A DNA stretch of 64,000 bases from Amycolatopsis mediterranei (GCF_026017845.1 NZ_CP100416.1:4929176-4993175), one strand, 5' to 3'. Shown: positions 43,216 through 51,973, numbered from the stretch's first letter. Notes: generated from the sequence alone by a model not told the origin. Numbers and translations are program-made.

Positions 43216-44289
43216 GTGCGCATCGTGATCACCGGGGCGACCGGGAACGTCGGAACGGCCCTGCTGGACGCGCTCGAGCCCGGCCACGACGTGGCCGGGC
43301 TCGCGCGGCGGCTGCCCGACACGACGGCCGAGCCGTACCGCCGGGCGAGCTGGCGGGCCGTCGACGTCGGCCTTCCCGGTGCGGAGGAGGAGCTGGCGGA
43401 GGTGTTCGCGGGTGCGGACGCTGTCGTCCACCTGGCGTGGGCGATCTCGCCGGTGCGCGGCGACCCGCCGATGTGGCGGACCAACGACCACGGCACCCGG
43501 CACGTGCTCGCCGCGGCGGCGGGCGCCGGGGTGCCGCACGTGGTCATCGCGTCGTCGGTGGCCGCCTACGGGCCGGCGCCCCGCTGGGAGAAGGTGACCG
43601 AGGACTGGCCGTGCGACGGCGTCCCCGGGAGCGCCTACAGCCGGGGCAAGGCGGCGCTGGAAACCCTGCTGGACCGGTTCGAAGAGGAGTACCCGCAGGT
43701 CGAGGTGGCGCGGATCCGGCCGTGCGCGATCCTGCACCGGAGCGCGGCCGGCGAGTTCGCGCGCTGGCTGCTCGGCCCGGCGGTACCCGCCCACCTCGTC
43801 GGCGGACGGCGGCTGCCGGTTCCGCTGTGGACGGACCTGCGCGCGCAGGTGGTGCACACCACCGACGTCGCCGAGGCGATCCGGCTGATCCTGGACACCG
43901 GCTTCACCGGCGCGGTCAACCTGGCCGCGCCGGAGGTGCTCGACGCCGACGCGCTGGCCGGTGTCCTCGGCGGAACCCGCCTCCCGGTGCCGAAGCCGGT
44001 GGTGCGGCTCGCGACCCGGGCGGCCTGGCTGGGCGGGGTGCTGCCGGTGCACCCGGGCTGGCTCGAGCTGGCCGACCGCGCCGCGCTCGGGGACACCACG
44101 CTGGCGGAGACCGCGCTGGGCTGGCAACCTCGGTATGACGCCGCGGCCGCGCTCGCCGACCTGGTCGCCGGGCTCCGGTCGGGCGCGGGGGCGGCGAGCC
44201 CGCCCCTGGCTCCGCCGCGCCGCGACGGGGTCCTGGCCCGGCTCCGCTCGCTCACCCGGGTCGGGCCGAGCCACCAGTCGCAAGCCTGA
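43216..44289 (+). CDS. NAD-dependent epimerase/dehydratase family protein
   Basis: 357-residue atypical extended SDR: RIVITGATGNVGTALLDAL, HLAWAISPV, ASSVAAYGP and SAYSRGKAALE carrying the Tyr/Lys pair. C-terminal ~40 residues are Pro/Arg-rich. Likely an NAD(P)H-using sugar or small-molecule enzyme; substrate unknown. The GTG is 9 nt from the -10 with no ribosome site, so it is probably leaderless. Followed after 17 bp by the phytoene-desaturase-like gene. Confidence 0.85.
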   Translation: MRIVITGATGNVGTALLDALEPGHDVAGLARRLPDTTAEPYRRASWRAVDVGLPGAEEELAEVFAGADAVVHLAWAISPVRGDPPMWRTNDHGTRHVLAAAAGAGVPHVVIASSVAAYGPAPRWEKVTEDWPCDGVPGSAYSRGKAALETLLDRFEEEYPQVEVARIRPCAILHRSAAGEFARWLLGPAVPAHLVGGRRLPVPLWTDLRAQVVHTTDVAEAIRLILDTGFTGAVNLAAPEVLDADALAGVLGGTRLPVPKPVVRLATRAAWLGGVLPVHPGWLELADRAALGDTTLAETALGWQPRYDAAAALADLVAGLRSGAGAASPPLAPPRRDGVLARLRSLTRVGPSHQSQA

Positions 44290-44306
44290 GCAGCCGGGAG
44301 GCCGCA

Positions 44307-45899
44307 GTGAGTACGGAAGCCGTCGACGCCGTGGTGATCGGCGCCGGGCACAACGGCCTGGTGGCGGCGAACCTCCTGGCCGACGCGGGCTGGTCGGTGC
44401 TGGTCCTGGAGGCGACCGAGCACGCCGGCGGTGCCATCCAGACCGCCGAGGTCACCGAGCCGGGCTTCCGCAACGACCTGTTCAGCGCCTTCTACCCGAT
44501 GAGCGCGGTGTCGCCGGTGATCCGCGGCCTGCGGCTGGACGAACACGGCCTGCGCTGGCGGCACGCGCCCGACGTGCTGGCGCACGTGCTGCCCGACGAC
44601 CGGTGCGCGGTCCTTTCCCGGGACATCGACCGCACGGCGGCGTCGGCCGACGAGTTCGCCCCGGGCGACGGCGACGCGTGGCGGCGGTTGTTCGAGCAGT
44701 GGCGCGAAATCCGCGAGCCGCTGCTGGACGCGATGTTCACGCCGTTCCCGCCGGTCCGCCCGGCGCTGAAGCTGCTGCGCCGCACCGGGACCGGGGACGC
44801 CCTGCGGCTGGCCCGGATGCTGACGCTGCCCGCGCGCCGCTTCGGCGACGAACTGTTCGCCGGCGAAGGCGCGAAGCTGCTGCTGGCCGGGAATTCCGCG
44901 CACAGCGACCTTTCCGTGGACAACGCCGGCAGCGCGGTGTTCGGCTGGCTGCTCGCGATGATCGGCCAGGACGAGGGTTTCCCCGTGCCCGAAGGGGGAG
45001 CGGGCGAACTCGCCGCGGCGCTGGTCCGCCGGCTGGAGTCGCGGGGCGGCAAAGTCCACTTCGGACGTCCGGCGCGGGAAATTCTCGTCGGCGGCGGGCG
45101 GGCGCTGGGGGTGCGGGACGCGGCCGGCGACCCGGTGCGGGCGCACAAGGCCGTGCTCGCCGACGTGCCGGCCCCGGTGCTGTACGGCGAACTGGTGGGG
45201 GAGGAGTGGCTGCCGTCCCGGCTGCTCGAGGACCTCGGCAAGTTCGAGTGGGACAGTGCGACGGTGAAGGTCGACTGGGCGCTGTCCGGCCCGATCCCGT
45301 GGACGGCCGCGGCGGCGCGCGGCGCGGGCACGATCCACCTCGGAACGGACCTCGACGGGCTCTCGGCGTTCGGGGGCGAGCTCGCCCGCGGCCGGACCCC
45401 GCGCCGGCCGTTCCTGCTGCTCGGCCAGATGACCACGAGCGACCCGACGCGCTCGCCGGCGGGCACGGAAGCAGCGTGGGCGTACACGCACGTGCCGCGC
45501 GGCACGGTGGAGAACCGGGCGACGCTGGACCGGCGGGTCAAGCGGATCGAGGAGATGGTCGAAGCGAACGCGCCGGGGTTCACGGAGCTGATCAAGGCCC
45601 GGTACCCCCAGGGACCGGCGGAGCTGGCGGGCCACAACCCGGGCCTGGTCGGCGGTGCGATCAACGGGGGGACGACGGCGATCCACCAGCAGCTGTTCTT
45701 CCGCCCGGTGCCGAGCACGGGCCGCGCGGACACGCCGGTGGACCGGTTGTACCTGGCGGGAGCATCGGCCCACCCGGGAGGAGCGGTCCACGGCGGCCCG
45801 GGAGCGAACGCGGCCCGCGCGGCAATGGCCCGGGCGGGAATGCTGGGCGGCGGCTATGCGGCGGTGATCCGGGCGGCCCACCGGGCGATCTACAGCTGA
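44307..45899 (+). CDS. FAD-dependent phytoene desaturase-like oxidoreductase
   Basis: 530 residues. The dinucleotide-binding motif VVIGAGHNGLVAANLLADAGWSVLVLEA at the N-terminus and a C-terminal SAHPGGAVHGGPGANAARAA are hallmarks of the CrtI-like/PDS family (NAD(P)/FAD-dependent oxidoreductases). No carotenoid synthesis genes are nearby, so the substrate is not necessarily phytoene. GTG start with GGGAGG 10 nt upstream. Same unit as the epimerase. Confidence 0.9.
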   Translation: MSTEAVDAVVIGAGHNGLVAANLLADAGWSVLVLEATEHAGGAIQTAEVTEPGFRNDLFSAFYPMSAVSPVIRGLRLDEHGLRWRHAPDVLAHVLPDDRCAVLSRDIDRTAASADEFAPGDGDAWRRLFEQWREIREPLLDAMFTPFPPVRPALKLLRRTGTGDALRLARMLTLPARRFGDELFAGEGAKLLLAGNSAHSDLSVDNAGSAVFGWLLAMIGQDEGFPVPEGGAGELAAALVRRLESRGGKVHFGRPAREILVGGGRALGVRDAAGDPVRAHKAVLADVPAPVLYGELVGEEWLPSRLLEDLGKFEWDSATVKVDWALSGPIPWTAAAARGAGTIHLGTDLDGLSAFGGELARGRTPRRPFLLLGQMTTSDPTRSPAGTEAAWAYTHVPRGTVENRATLDRRVKRIEEMVEANAPGFTELIKARYPQGPAELAGHNPGLVGGAINGGTTAIHQQLFFRPVPSTGRADTPVDRLYLAGASAHPGGAVHGGPGANAARAAMARAGMLGGGYAAVIRAAHRAIYS

Positions 45900-46305
45900 G
45901 ACCGGGCGACGCTTGCGGGGCTCGGGTGCCCGGGTGCGCGGTCCATGGCTCAGGCCGGGAGCGTTTGAGCGGTGGAGTGGCTGGCCGCGCCGGTCTACGG
46001 CTGAGGCCGGGGCGCCGGTGATCGGCGGTTGCCCGGCACAGTCGAGGGGCTCCGTTCCGGCGCGGCCGAACTCGCCTCCAGCTGGATTCAGCCTTGCGCA
46101 GTCGAACCCTGCTTCCCACCGGGCTTCAGTCCCCCGCCGCCAAATCTCGATCCCCGCCGGGTTCGGTGGGCCCGGCTGAACCTCACCTCCCGCGCGGGGG
46201 CGCCCCCCGGATCCAGCGTATCGGCGCACACCGACAAAAACGGCGTTGCCGCTGCTCCGGCGTCCCGCGCCGGGACGGTTCCGGCCGGCCCACCCCAGCG
46301 CGAGC
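45900..46305. other. Noncoding interval with a degenerate direct repeat
   Basis: 406 bp between the convergent oxidoreductase and SRPBCC genes. No frame has gene-like composition. On the minus strand, at roughly 46105-46190 and 46020-46105, two imperfect units each run from a GTTCAGCC/GCTGAATCC-like start, through a purine-rich GGGGATCGAG/GGAGGCGAG part, to GAAGCCC/GGAGCCC and CGACTGCGC/CGACTGTGC. They look like decayed copies of one intergenic repeat. Confidence 0.4.
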
Positions 46306-46773
46306 TCAGGGGGCCGGGTGGCCGTGCTCGGCGCGGGCGTACTTGCCCGTCGCCAAGTCCGCCAGCCGGGCCAAGGACTCCGTGTTGCGCGGCTTCGCGA
46401 TCAGCGCCTGCACCGCCGCCGGGAGCACCTTGCCGGGCCCGCGGACGATGTGCTCGGTCATCCGGACCAGCGTCTGCCCGTCGCCGTGGGGGACCAGCGT
46501 CAGGCCGACCGCGGCCGCGCCCAGTGGCCAGCCGTGCGCCTCCAACGACAGCGACAGGCCCGGCTCGACCGCCCGGACCACCGTCACGTCCTGGATGTGC
46601 ACCGGCCACGGCCCCACGCTGTGGTGGATCCGGGAGCCCACCGCGGGCCAGTCCTCGTCGACGTCGCGGATGTGGGAGCTGCCGACCACCCAGCCGGCGT
46701 AGAGCCAGCCGTCGGCGAGCACCGCGAACACGGCGTCGGGCGGTACGTCGATCACGCGGCTGACCTCGGACAC
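46306..46773 (-). CDS. SRPBCC-family protein
   Basis: 155 residues. SEVSRVIDVPPDAVFAVLADGWLYAGWV is the N-terminal strand-helix of the START/SRPBCC ligand-binding fold. The middle and C-terminal beta strands and a last long helix (ARLADLATG) fit. Ligand unknown. GTG at 46773 with GGAGG 8 nt upstream. Divergent from the brkB gene with an interlocked promoter pair. Confidence 0.84.
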   Translation of the reverse strand: MSEVSRVIDVPPDAVFAVLADGWLYAGWVVGSSHIRDVDEDWPAVGSRIHHSVGPWPVHIQDVTVVRAVEPGLSLSLEAHGWPLGAAAVGLTLVPHGDGQTLVRMTEHIVRGPGKVLPAAVQALIAKPRNTESLARLADLATGKYARAEHGHPAP

Positions 46774-46804
46774 GGCTTCCTCCTGGTTCGGGGTGACGAA
46801 ACAG

Positions 46805-46829
46805 GCATACCCACTCCCGGACGGGGTAT
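46805..46829 (+). promoter_or_regulatory. Sigma-B/F-type promoter for the brkB-VOC operon
   Basis: GCAT, 15 bp, GGGTAT; 28-nt leader with AGGAGG. Its -35 overlaps the -10 of the opposite promoter (46807-46831). Confidence 0.62.
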
Positions 46830-46831
46830 GC
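46807..46831 (-). promoter_or_regulatory. Sigma-B/F-type promoter for the SRPBCC gene
   Basis: GCAT, 15 bp, GGGTAT on the minus strand. With its partner it forms the perfect dyad GGCATACCC-N11-GGGTATGCC (46804-46832). Confidence 0.62.
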
Positions 46832-46857
46832 CCGCCCGGACCGAGCAGGAGGTGGCG

Positions 46858-47841
46858 ATGGTGGCCAGACACGGAAAAGAACCCGAAGGACCCGGGGACC
46901 TGTCGAAGCGGTCGTGGGGTGCGGCGCTCAAACGGACGTTCAAGCAGTTCAACCGGGACAACCTCACCGACTGGGCGGCGGCGCTCACCTACTACGGCGC
47001 GCTGTCGCTGTTCCCGGGCATCATCGTGCTCACCGCCATCCTGGGCCTGCTCGGCCCGGACAAGATCCAGACGGTGATCGACAACGTCAACCAGCTCGTC
47101 CCCGGCCAGGGCAAGGACATCCTCGTCGGCGCGATCAAGGAGCTGACGGGCTCGCGCAGCCTGGCCGGCCCGCTGGCGATCCTGGGCCTGCTGGGCGCGC
47201 TGTGGTCGGCGTCGGGCTACATCGGCGCGTTCATGCGGGCGTCGAACGCGATCTACGGCATGCCCGAGGGACGGCCGATCTACAAGGTCGTCCCGCTGCG
47301 GGTGGCGCTGACGATCGCCATCGTGGTGCTGCTGGCGCTCTGCGCGCTGGGCGTGGTCGCGACCGGCTCGGTGGCCCGCCGGCTCGGCGACCTGATCGGG
47401 CTGGGGTCGACCGGGGTCCTGGTGTGGGAGATCGCGAAGTGGCCGGTGATCGCGCTGCTGGTGAGCGTGGCGTTCGCGCTGCTGTATTGGGTGGGGCCGA
47501 ACGTGCGGCAGCCGGGGTTCAGGTGGCTGACGCCGGGCGGGCTGCTGGCCGTGGTGCTGTGGGTGCTGGCGTCGGCCGGGTTCGCGCTGTACGTCGCGAA
47601 TTTCGGTTCCTACAACAAGACCTACGGTTCGCTGGCCGGGGTGATCGCGTTCCTTGTATGGTTGTGGATCTCCAACCTCGCGATCCTGCTGGGGGCCGAG
47701 CTGGACGCGGAGCTGGCCCGCGGCCGCACGATCGAGGCGGGCCGCGTGGAGGACCAGGCGGAGCCGTTCCTGCCGCCGCGGGACACGAAGGCGATGGACG
47801 ACGACGAAGCCGCGGCGGTGGCGGAGTCCGAACGGAAGTGA
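46858..47841 (+). CDS. YihY/BrkB-family membrane protein
   Basis: 327 residues with six membrane segments. DWAAALTYYGALSLFPGIIVLTAILGLLG and SASGYIGAFMRASNAIYGMPEGRPIYK are the family's conserved cores, followed by a charged C-terminal tail. The ATG at 46858 is chosen because AGGAGG (46847-46852) is 5 nt away; an ATG at 46828 is inside the -10 element. The older name ribonuclease BN is wrong for this family; function unknown. VOC gene follows after 4 bp. Confidence 0.9.
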   Translation: MVARHGKEPEGPGDLSKRSWGAALKRTFKQFNRDNLTDWAAALTYYGALSLFPGIIVLTAILGLLGPDKIQTVIDNVNQLVPGQGKDILVGAIKELTGSRSLAGPLAILGLLGALWSASGYIGAFMRASNAIYGMPEGRPIYKVVPLRVALTIAIVVLLALCALGVVATGSVARRLGDLIGLGSTGVLVWEIAKWPVIALLVSVAFALLYWVGPNVRQPGFRWLTPGGLLAVVLWVLASAGFALYVANFGSYNKTYGSLAGVIAFLVWLWISNLAILLGAELDAELARGRTIEAGRVEDQAEPFLPPRDTKAMDDDEAAAVAESERK

Positions 47842-47845
47842 GCGG

Positions 47846-48226
47846 ATGGCCTGCCGGATCACCGAACTGGTGCTGGACTGCCACGACCCCGACCGCCTCG
47901 CGGAGTTCTGGTGCGCGGTCCTCGGCTACGAGGTGATCGGCCACGAGCCGGACGGTCTCGCTCTGGGCCCGGCGGGCGCCCGGTTCGGCGAAGGCCCGCT
48001 GACCCTGATCCTGGCCCGGACGGAGAACCCCCGCCGGGGCAAGCTCCCGTTGCACCTCGACGTGAGCCCGGCGGGGGTCGACCAGGAGACGGAGCTGGCG
48101 CGCTTGACGGCGCTGGGCGCCCGCCCGGCGGACGTGGGCCAGACGGGGGAGGAGTCGTGGGTGGTGCTCCAGGACCCGGAGGGCAACGAGTTCTGCTTGC
48201 TGCGCACGGACGTGGGCGAGGCCTGA
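47846..48226 (+). CDS. VOC-family (glyoxalase-like) protein, second copy
   Basis: 126 residues. ITELVLDCHDPDRLAEFWCAVLGYEV at the N-terminus and WVVLQDPEGNEFCLLRT at the C-terminus are nearly the same blocks as in the VOC protein at 16758-17120. Ligand unknown. ATG 4 bp after the brkB stop, GGAAGTGAGCGG upstream, so it is co-transcribed. Confidence 0.86.
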   Translation: MACRITELVLDCHDPDRLAEFWCAVLGYEVIGHEPDGLALGPAGARFGEGPLTLILARTENPRRGKLPLHLDVSPAGVDQETELARLTALGARPADVGQTGEESWVVLQDPEGNEFCLLRTDVGEA

Positions 48227-48273
48227 AGCCGACTGCCGCTGCGGGCGAGCGCCTCAGCGGCCAGAACCGGACT

Positions 48274-48603
48274 TCAGCGATCGTCGGCCGCGCAGCGGCG
48301 CCACTGGACCTGGTCGCCGGCTCGGTCGGCGTGCCACACCGGTGCCGCCTCCGGCTCCCAGGTCGGGATCAGCTGGTCCGGCACGATCCGGCCCCGGGCC
48401 ACCCGGCCGAACAACTCCACCCCGTCCCGCCGCCGGGCGGCCGGGATCCACGCCGGGAACCGCGTGCGAGGCAGTTTCCGCTCGATCCACTCCCGTGCCG
48501 ACCCCTCACTCCCGTGGTCGGACTCGACGATGCTCGAGACCGGCCCGCCGTCGCCCACGGTGAGGCTGATCGACGCGCGCCAGCGCACTCGAGAGGAAGT
48601 CAT
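48274..48603 (-). CDS. Hypothetical small protein
   Basis: 109 residues, basic, no signal or membrane segment. MTSSRVRWRASISLTVGDGGPVSSIVESD, then ERKLPRTRFPAWIPAARRRDGVELFGRVARG. Third codon positions are GC-rich, supporting a real gene. GGAGAGG just upstream of the ATG at 48603. Not recognised. One of the only two units between 14.2 and 60.6 kb with no GGGTA-type promoter found (the other is the MerR gene). Confidence 0.68.
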   Translation of the reverse strand: MTSSRVRWRASISLTVGDGGPVSSIVESDHGSEGSAREWIERKLPRTRFPAWIPAARRRDGVELFGRVARGRIVPDQLIPTWEPEAAPVWHADRAGDQVQWRRCAADDR

Positions 48604-48697
48604 CCTCTCCAGGTTCCCCGACGACCGCGGCCGCGGGCCAGTACACGTTCGGATGGATCCCACCGGGCCTCCCACTCCACACCGTCACGACGCACCG

Positions 48698-49711
48698 TCA
48701 CGACGCCTTCAGCAGCCGCGCGCACGCCTTCTCCAGCACCGCCCGTGCGTCGTCCCCGTCGAGCTTCGCCGCGCGCTTGAGCGCGGGCGCGATCGTCCGT
48801 TCGGCGCGGTAAGCCTCCACCAGCCGGGGGTCCACATAGGACGATCGGCAGACCGCGGGGGTGTTCCCGAGCGCCGTCGAGACCTCCTTCATCACCTTCG
48901 CCTCCGCGCGCTTGCGGGCCGTTTCGGACGTCGGGGGGTCCGCCGCGGCGAACGCCGCTGCCGCCAGGACCGTCGCGTTCCACGTCCGCATGTCCTTCGC
49001 CGTGCAGTCCTCGCCCGCCAGCTCCTTGAACCGCTCGTTGATGTCCGCGGCGTGCACCTCGTGCCACGTGCCGCCCTCGCGGTAGACCAGCAGGCGGTCG
49101 CTGCCGGACCGGCTGCGCAGCAGCGACTTCATCACCGCGGCCAGCTCGGCGTCGCAGATGGCCACCTCGCGGTCCAGGCCGCCCTTGGCGACGTAGCAGA
49201 ACCGGCACTCGTCGCCCCGGACCGCGGCGTGCGAGCGCAGCAGCGTCGCGACGCCGTGGGTGCCGTTCTCCTCCGCGTACTCCTCGCCGCCGGTGCGGAA
49301 GATGCCCCGGTCGAGCATGCGCAGCGCCGCCGCCAGCACCCGCTTGCGCGTCAGGCCGGGTCCGGTGAGGTCTTCCGCCACCGAGGCGCGCCACTGCGGC
49401 AGCCGGCGGGCCATCTGCAGCACGCGGTCGTGCTTCTCCTCGTCCCGGTCACGCCGCCACTGCTCGTGGTAGAGGTACTGGCGCCGCCCGGCGTCGTCGG
49501 TGCCGACCGCCTGGACGTGCCCGTTCGGGTACGGGCAGATCCACACGTTCTTCCACGCGGGCGGGATGACGAGGTCCTTGATCCGGGCCAGCAGCTCGGC
49601 GTCGGTCACCGGCGAGCCGTCGGGCATGGCGTAGGAGAACCCGCGGCCGCGGCGGATGCGCTTGATGCCCGGGCCGCGCAGGTCACTGCGCCGGAGTCTG
49701 ATGCGTCCCAC
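48698..49711 (-). CDS. Eukaryotic/poxvirus-type DNA topoisomerase IB
   Basis: 337 residues. N-terminal RIRLRRSDLRGPGIKRIRRGRGFSY and IPPAWKNVWICPYPNGHVQAVG are typical of bacterial TopIB. The catalytic core includes KDMRTWNATVLAA. The active-site Tyr is in CRSSYVDPRLVEAY near the C-terminus. Relaxes supercoils by a 3'-phosphotyrosine intermediate. The GTG at 49711 is 9 nt from a GGGTAT -10, so it is leaderless; the longer ATG frame (49828) has no conserved sequence. Confidence 0.93.
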   Translation of the reverse strand: MGRIRLRRSDLRGPGIKRIRRGRGFSYAMPDGSPVTDAELLARIKDLVIPPAWKNVWICPYPNGHVQAVGTDDAGRRQYLYHEQWRRDRDEEKHDRVLQMARRLPQWRASVAEDLTGPGLTRKRVLAAALRMLDRGIFRTGGEEYAEENGTHGVATLLRSHAAVRGDECRFCYVAKGGLDREVAICDAELAAVMKSLLRSRSGSDRLLVYREGGTWHEVHAADINERFKELAGEDCTAKDMRTWNATVLAAAAFAAADPPTSETARKRAEAKVMKEVSTALGNTPAVCRSSYVDPRLVEAYRAERTIAPALKRAAKLDGDDARAVLEKACARLLKAS

Positions 49712-49720
49712 CGCCGCGAA

Positions 49721-49745
49721 ATACCCGCCCGGCGTACGGGGAAAC
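49721..49745 (-). promoter_or_regulatory. Sigma-B/F-type promoter for the topoisomerase IB gene
   Basis: GTTT, 15 bp, GGGTAT on the minus strand, 9 nt before the GTG; divergent and 3 bp from the next -35 (AAAC-CAT-GATT). Confidence 0.72.
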
Positions 49746-49748
49746 CAT

Positions 49749-49773
49749 GATTGCCGCCCGCGGCGGTGGGTAG
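49749..49773 (+). promoter_or_regulatory. Sigma-B/F-type promoter for the DUF1360 gene
   Basis: GATT, 15 bp, GGGTAG; 29-nt leader with GGAAGGAGC. Confidence 0.58.
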
Positions 49774-49802
49774 CCAGCGCAGGAGCACCGGAAGGAGCAC
49801 GG

Positions 49803-50330
49803 ATGACCGGCATGGTCGAGGAAGTCACCGAGAAGGCGAAGCGCGTTCAGCGCAGCTACGCCGGCGACGAGGACCGCCCGCTGGGCGGGTACGTCCTCGC
49901 GATGGGCGCCTACAGCGGGCTGGTGGGCGGGCTGACGCTGCTCGGCCGCGCCCTCGGCGCCCGGCTGCCGCAGCGGTTCGGCGCCGGCGACACGCTCCTG
50001 CTGGGCGCGGCGACGTTCAAGGCCAGCCGCCTGCTGGCCAAGGACGCGGTCACCAGCCCGCTGCGCGCCCCGTTCACCCGGTACGAAGAGCCGGCCGGCG
50101 ACGACGAGCTGAACGAATCCGTCCCCGCGAAGGGACACGTCGAGCACGCCGTCGGCGAGCTGGTTTCGTGCCCGTTCTGCCTGAACGTCTGGGTCGGCAC
50201 CGGGCTGGCCGCCGGCCTGGTGATCGCGCCGCGCGCGACCCGGCTGGCGGCGACGGTGCTGACGGCCGTCGGCGTGGCCGACGCCCTGCACCTGCTGTAC
50301 GACGCCGGCAAGAAACTGGCCTCCGGGTGA
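49803..50330 (+). CDS. DUF1360 membrane protein
   Basis: 175 residues. The CPFCLNVWVGTGLAAGLVIA motif is the mark of DUF1360 proteins, a family also present in bacilli among sporulation/spore-coat genes and in actinomycete stress regulons. About three hydrophobic segments. Function unknown. ATG at 49803 with GGAAGGAGC upstream. Single gene; ends at a strong hairpin. Confidence 0.9.
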   Translation: MTGMVEEVTEKAKRVQRSYAGDEDRPLGGYVLAMGAYSGLVGGLTLLGRALGARLPQRFGAGDTLLLGAATFKASRLLAKDAVTSPLRAPFTRYEEPAGDDELNESVPAKGHVEHAVGELVSCPFCLNVWVGTGLAAGLVIAPRATRLAATVLTAVGVADALHLLYDAGKKLASG

Positions 50331-50345
50331 CCCAGGCCCGGCGGG

Positions 50346-50378
50346 GGACGTTCCTCGGTGCAGAGGGGAGGAACGTCC
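50346..50378. terminator. Hairpin between convergent DUF1360 and Rieske genes
   Basis: GGACGTTCCTC / GAGGAACGTCC, 11-base perfect arms with an 11-nt loop, in the 57-bp gap between two stop codons. Usable from both sides. Confidence 0.8.
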
Positions 50379-50387
50379 TCCGCCGGC

Positions 50388-51890
50388 TCAGGCGGGGCCG
50401 CGGCGCAGCGGGCGGACCGCCGGGCCCTGCACCACTTCGCCGTCGACGCCGAAGCGCGAGCCGTGGCAGGGGCAGTCCCAGGTCTTCTCCGCGTCGTTGA
50501 ACGAAACCAGGCACCCCAGGTGGGTGCAGTGCGCGCCGACCGTGTGCAGCTTGCCTGCGTCGTCGCGGTGGGCCGCGACGAGCTCGCCCCCCACGCGGAC
50601 GACTTCGGCCTCACCGGGCTGGAGGTCGTCGAGCTTCTCGGACCGCCACAGCGCGGCGAGGTGGTCGCCGACCAGGTACTTCGCGACGGTGAGGTTGTCC
50701 TGGGCCACTTCGAGCACGGAACGGGCGTCGAAGCGGTTGGGGTCGAACAGGTCCGCGGCCGGGTGCGGCTCGCCGAGGATCCGCGCCGCCAGCACGTGGC
50801 CCGCGGCCGTGCCGCCGGTCATGCCCCACTGGCCGAACCCGGTGGCCACCCACAGGTCCTTCGTCCCCGGCAGGTAGCGGCCGACGTAGGGCAGCAGGTC
50901 GGGCGTGGACATGTCGTGGGCGGACCAGCGGTGGGTCACCCGGTGCACGCCCGCGTGCGCGTCCGCCCAGTCCGCGAGCCGCCGGTACCGGCGTTCGACG
51001 TTGACGTGCGCGCCCACCCGGTAGTGCTCGCCGCCGGCGATCACCATCGGCGTGCCCCGTTCGGTGTACCCGCGCACGGAGTGGTGCGTGTCGGCGTCGA
51101 GGAACATGCCCTCGGGCGCGGTGCCGCCCGCCGCCGGGCCGGCGACGACGAGGTCGCGCACCGGGTCGAGCCGGGCGAAGTACAGGCCGCGGTCCAGCAC
51201 GGGGTAGTGGGTCGCGACGACGACTTCGCCGGCCACGACGTCGCCCCGCGAAGTGCGGACGGTCTGGCCGTGGAGTGCGGTCGCCCGGGCGTGCTCGACA
51301 ATGGTGCCGCCCGCCCGCTCGATCTCGGCGGCCAGGCCGAGCAGCCACCGGCGCGGGTGGAAGTGCGCCTGCCCGGTGGTCCGCACGGCCCCGAGCGCGG
51401 GCACGTCGAGCGCGACTTCCTCGGTGAACGACGCCGGCAGGCCCGCCGCGGCGGCCGCGTCCGCTTCCCGCTTGAGGGCGTTCACGGTGCTTTCCCGCGT
51501 CGTGTAGACGAAGCTGTCCGCGCGGGTGAAACCGCAGTCGATGCCCAGTTCCGCCGCGGTGGCCGCGATCCATTCGAGCGCCGCCGTCTGGGTTCCGGCG
51601 TAGGCCTTCGCGGCGCCGGCGCCGTGGCGGGACATCAGATCCGCGTACTTGGCCCCGTGCTGGGCGCTGACCTTCGCGGTGGTGTGGCCGGACACCCCGG
51701 CCGCGACCCGCTCGGCCTCCAGCACGACGACCGACCGGCCGGCGCGCGCGAGCAGCAGCGCGGTGGTGAGCCCGGCGATGCCCGCGCCGAGCACCACGAC
51801 GTCGGCGGACTCCGGCACCGGCACGCCGGTGCGGTCCGGGGAAGGGGCGGTTTCCACCCACAGCGAGAGCGGTTCGGGCAGAGCTGTCAT
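50388..51890 (-). CDS. FAD-dependent amine-oxidase-fold oxidoreductase with C-terminal Rieske domain
   Basis: 500 residues. The DAO-type FAD domain begins VVVLGAGIAGLTTALLLARAGRSVVVLEA and runs to about residue 380. The C-terminal ~100 residues are a Rieske [2Fe-2S] domain: HCTHLGCLVSF and CPCHGSRFGVDG. This fusion is a known class whose substrate is unclear. The ATG at 51890 is 8 nt from a GGGCAT element, so it is probably leaderless. Divergent from the ATP-grasp gene. Confidence 0.93.
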   Translation of the reverse strand: MTALPEPLSLWVETAPSPDRTGVPVPESADVVVLGAGIAGLTTALLLARAGRSVVVLEAERVAAGVSGHTTAKVSAQHGAKYADLMSRHGAGAAKAYAGTQTAALEWIAATAAELGIDCGFTRADSFVYTTRESTVNALKREADAAAAAGLPASFTEEVALDVPALGAVRTTGQAHFHPRRWLLGLAAEIERAGGTIVEHARATALHGQTVRTSRGDVVAGEVVVATHYPVLDRGLYFARLDPVRDLVVAGPAAGGTAPEGMFLDADTHHSVRGYTERGTPMVIAGGEHYRVGAHVNVERRYRRLADWADAHAGVHRVTHRWSAHDMSTPDLLPYVGRYLPGTKDLWVATGFGQWGMTGGTAAGHVLAARILGEPHPAADLFDPNRFDARSVLEVAQDNLTVAKYLVGDHLAALWRSEKLDDLQPGEAEVVRVGGELVAAHRDDAGKLHTVGAHCTHLGCLVSFNDAEKTWDCPCHGSRFGVDGEVVQGPAVRPLRRGPA

Positions 51891-51898
51891 GCCTGCGA

Positions 51899-51923
51899 AT
51901 GCCCGCTCAGGACCCGATCAAAC
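51899..51923 (-). promoter_or_regulatory. Sigma-B/F-like promoter for the Rieske gene (variant -10)
   Basis: GTTT, 15 bp, GGGCAT on the minus strand, 8 nt before the ATG. The -35 is one end of an AAACGGGCC / GGCCCGTTT dyad (51920-51941). Confidence 0.5.
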
Positions 51924-51937
51924 GGGCCATCCGGCCC

Positions 51938-51964
51938 GTTTGGCGCGCTCAGCACGTCGGGTAG
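51938..51964 (+). promoter_or_regulatory. Sigma-B/F-type promoter for the ATP-grasp gene
   Basis: GTTT, 17 bp, GGGTAG, 9 nt before the ATG at 51974. The -35 is the other end of the dyad at 51920-51941. Confidence 0.55.
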
Positions 51965-51973
51965 CCCCTGCGC

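Noticed and set aside
44307..45899. Carotenoid biosynthesis from the CrtI-like gene
   Set aside because: No phytoene synthase, cyclase or GGPP synthase nearby; the family has many non-carotenoid members.
43635..46229. 864-residue minus-strand frame over the phytoene desaturase-like gene
   Set aside because: Antisense shadow with no domain; the plus-strand gene has FAD motifs at both ends.
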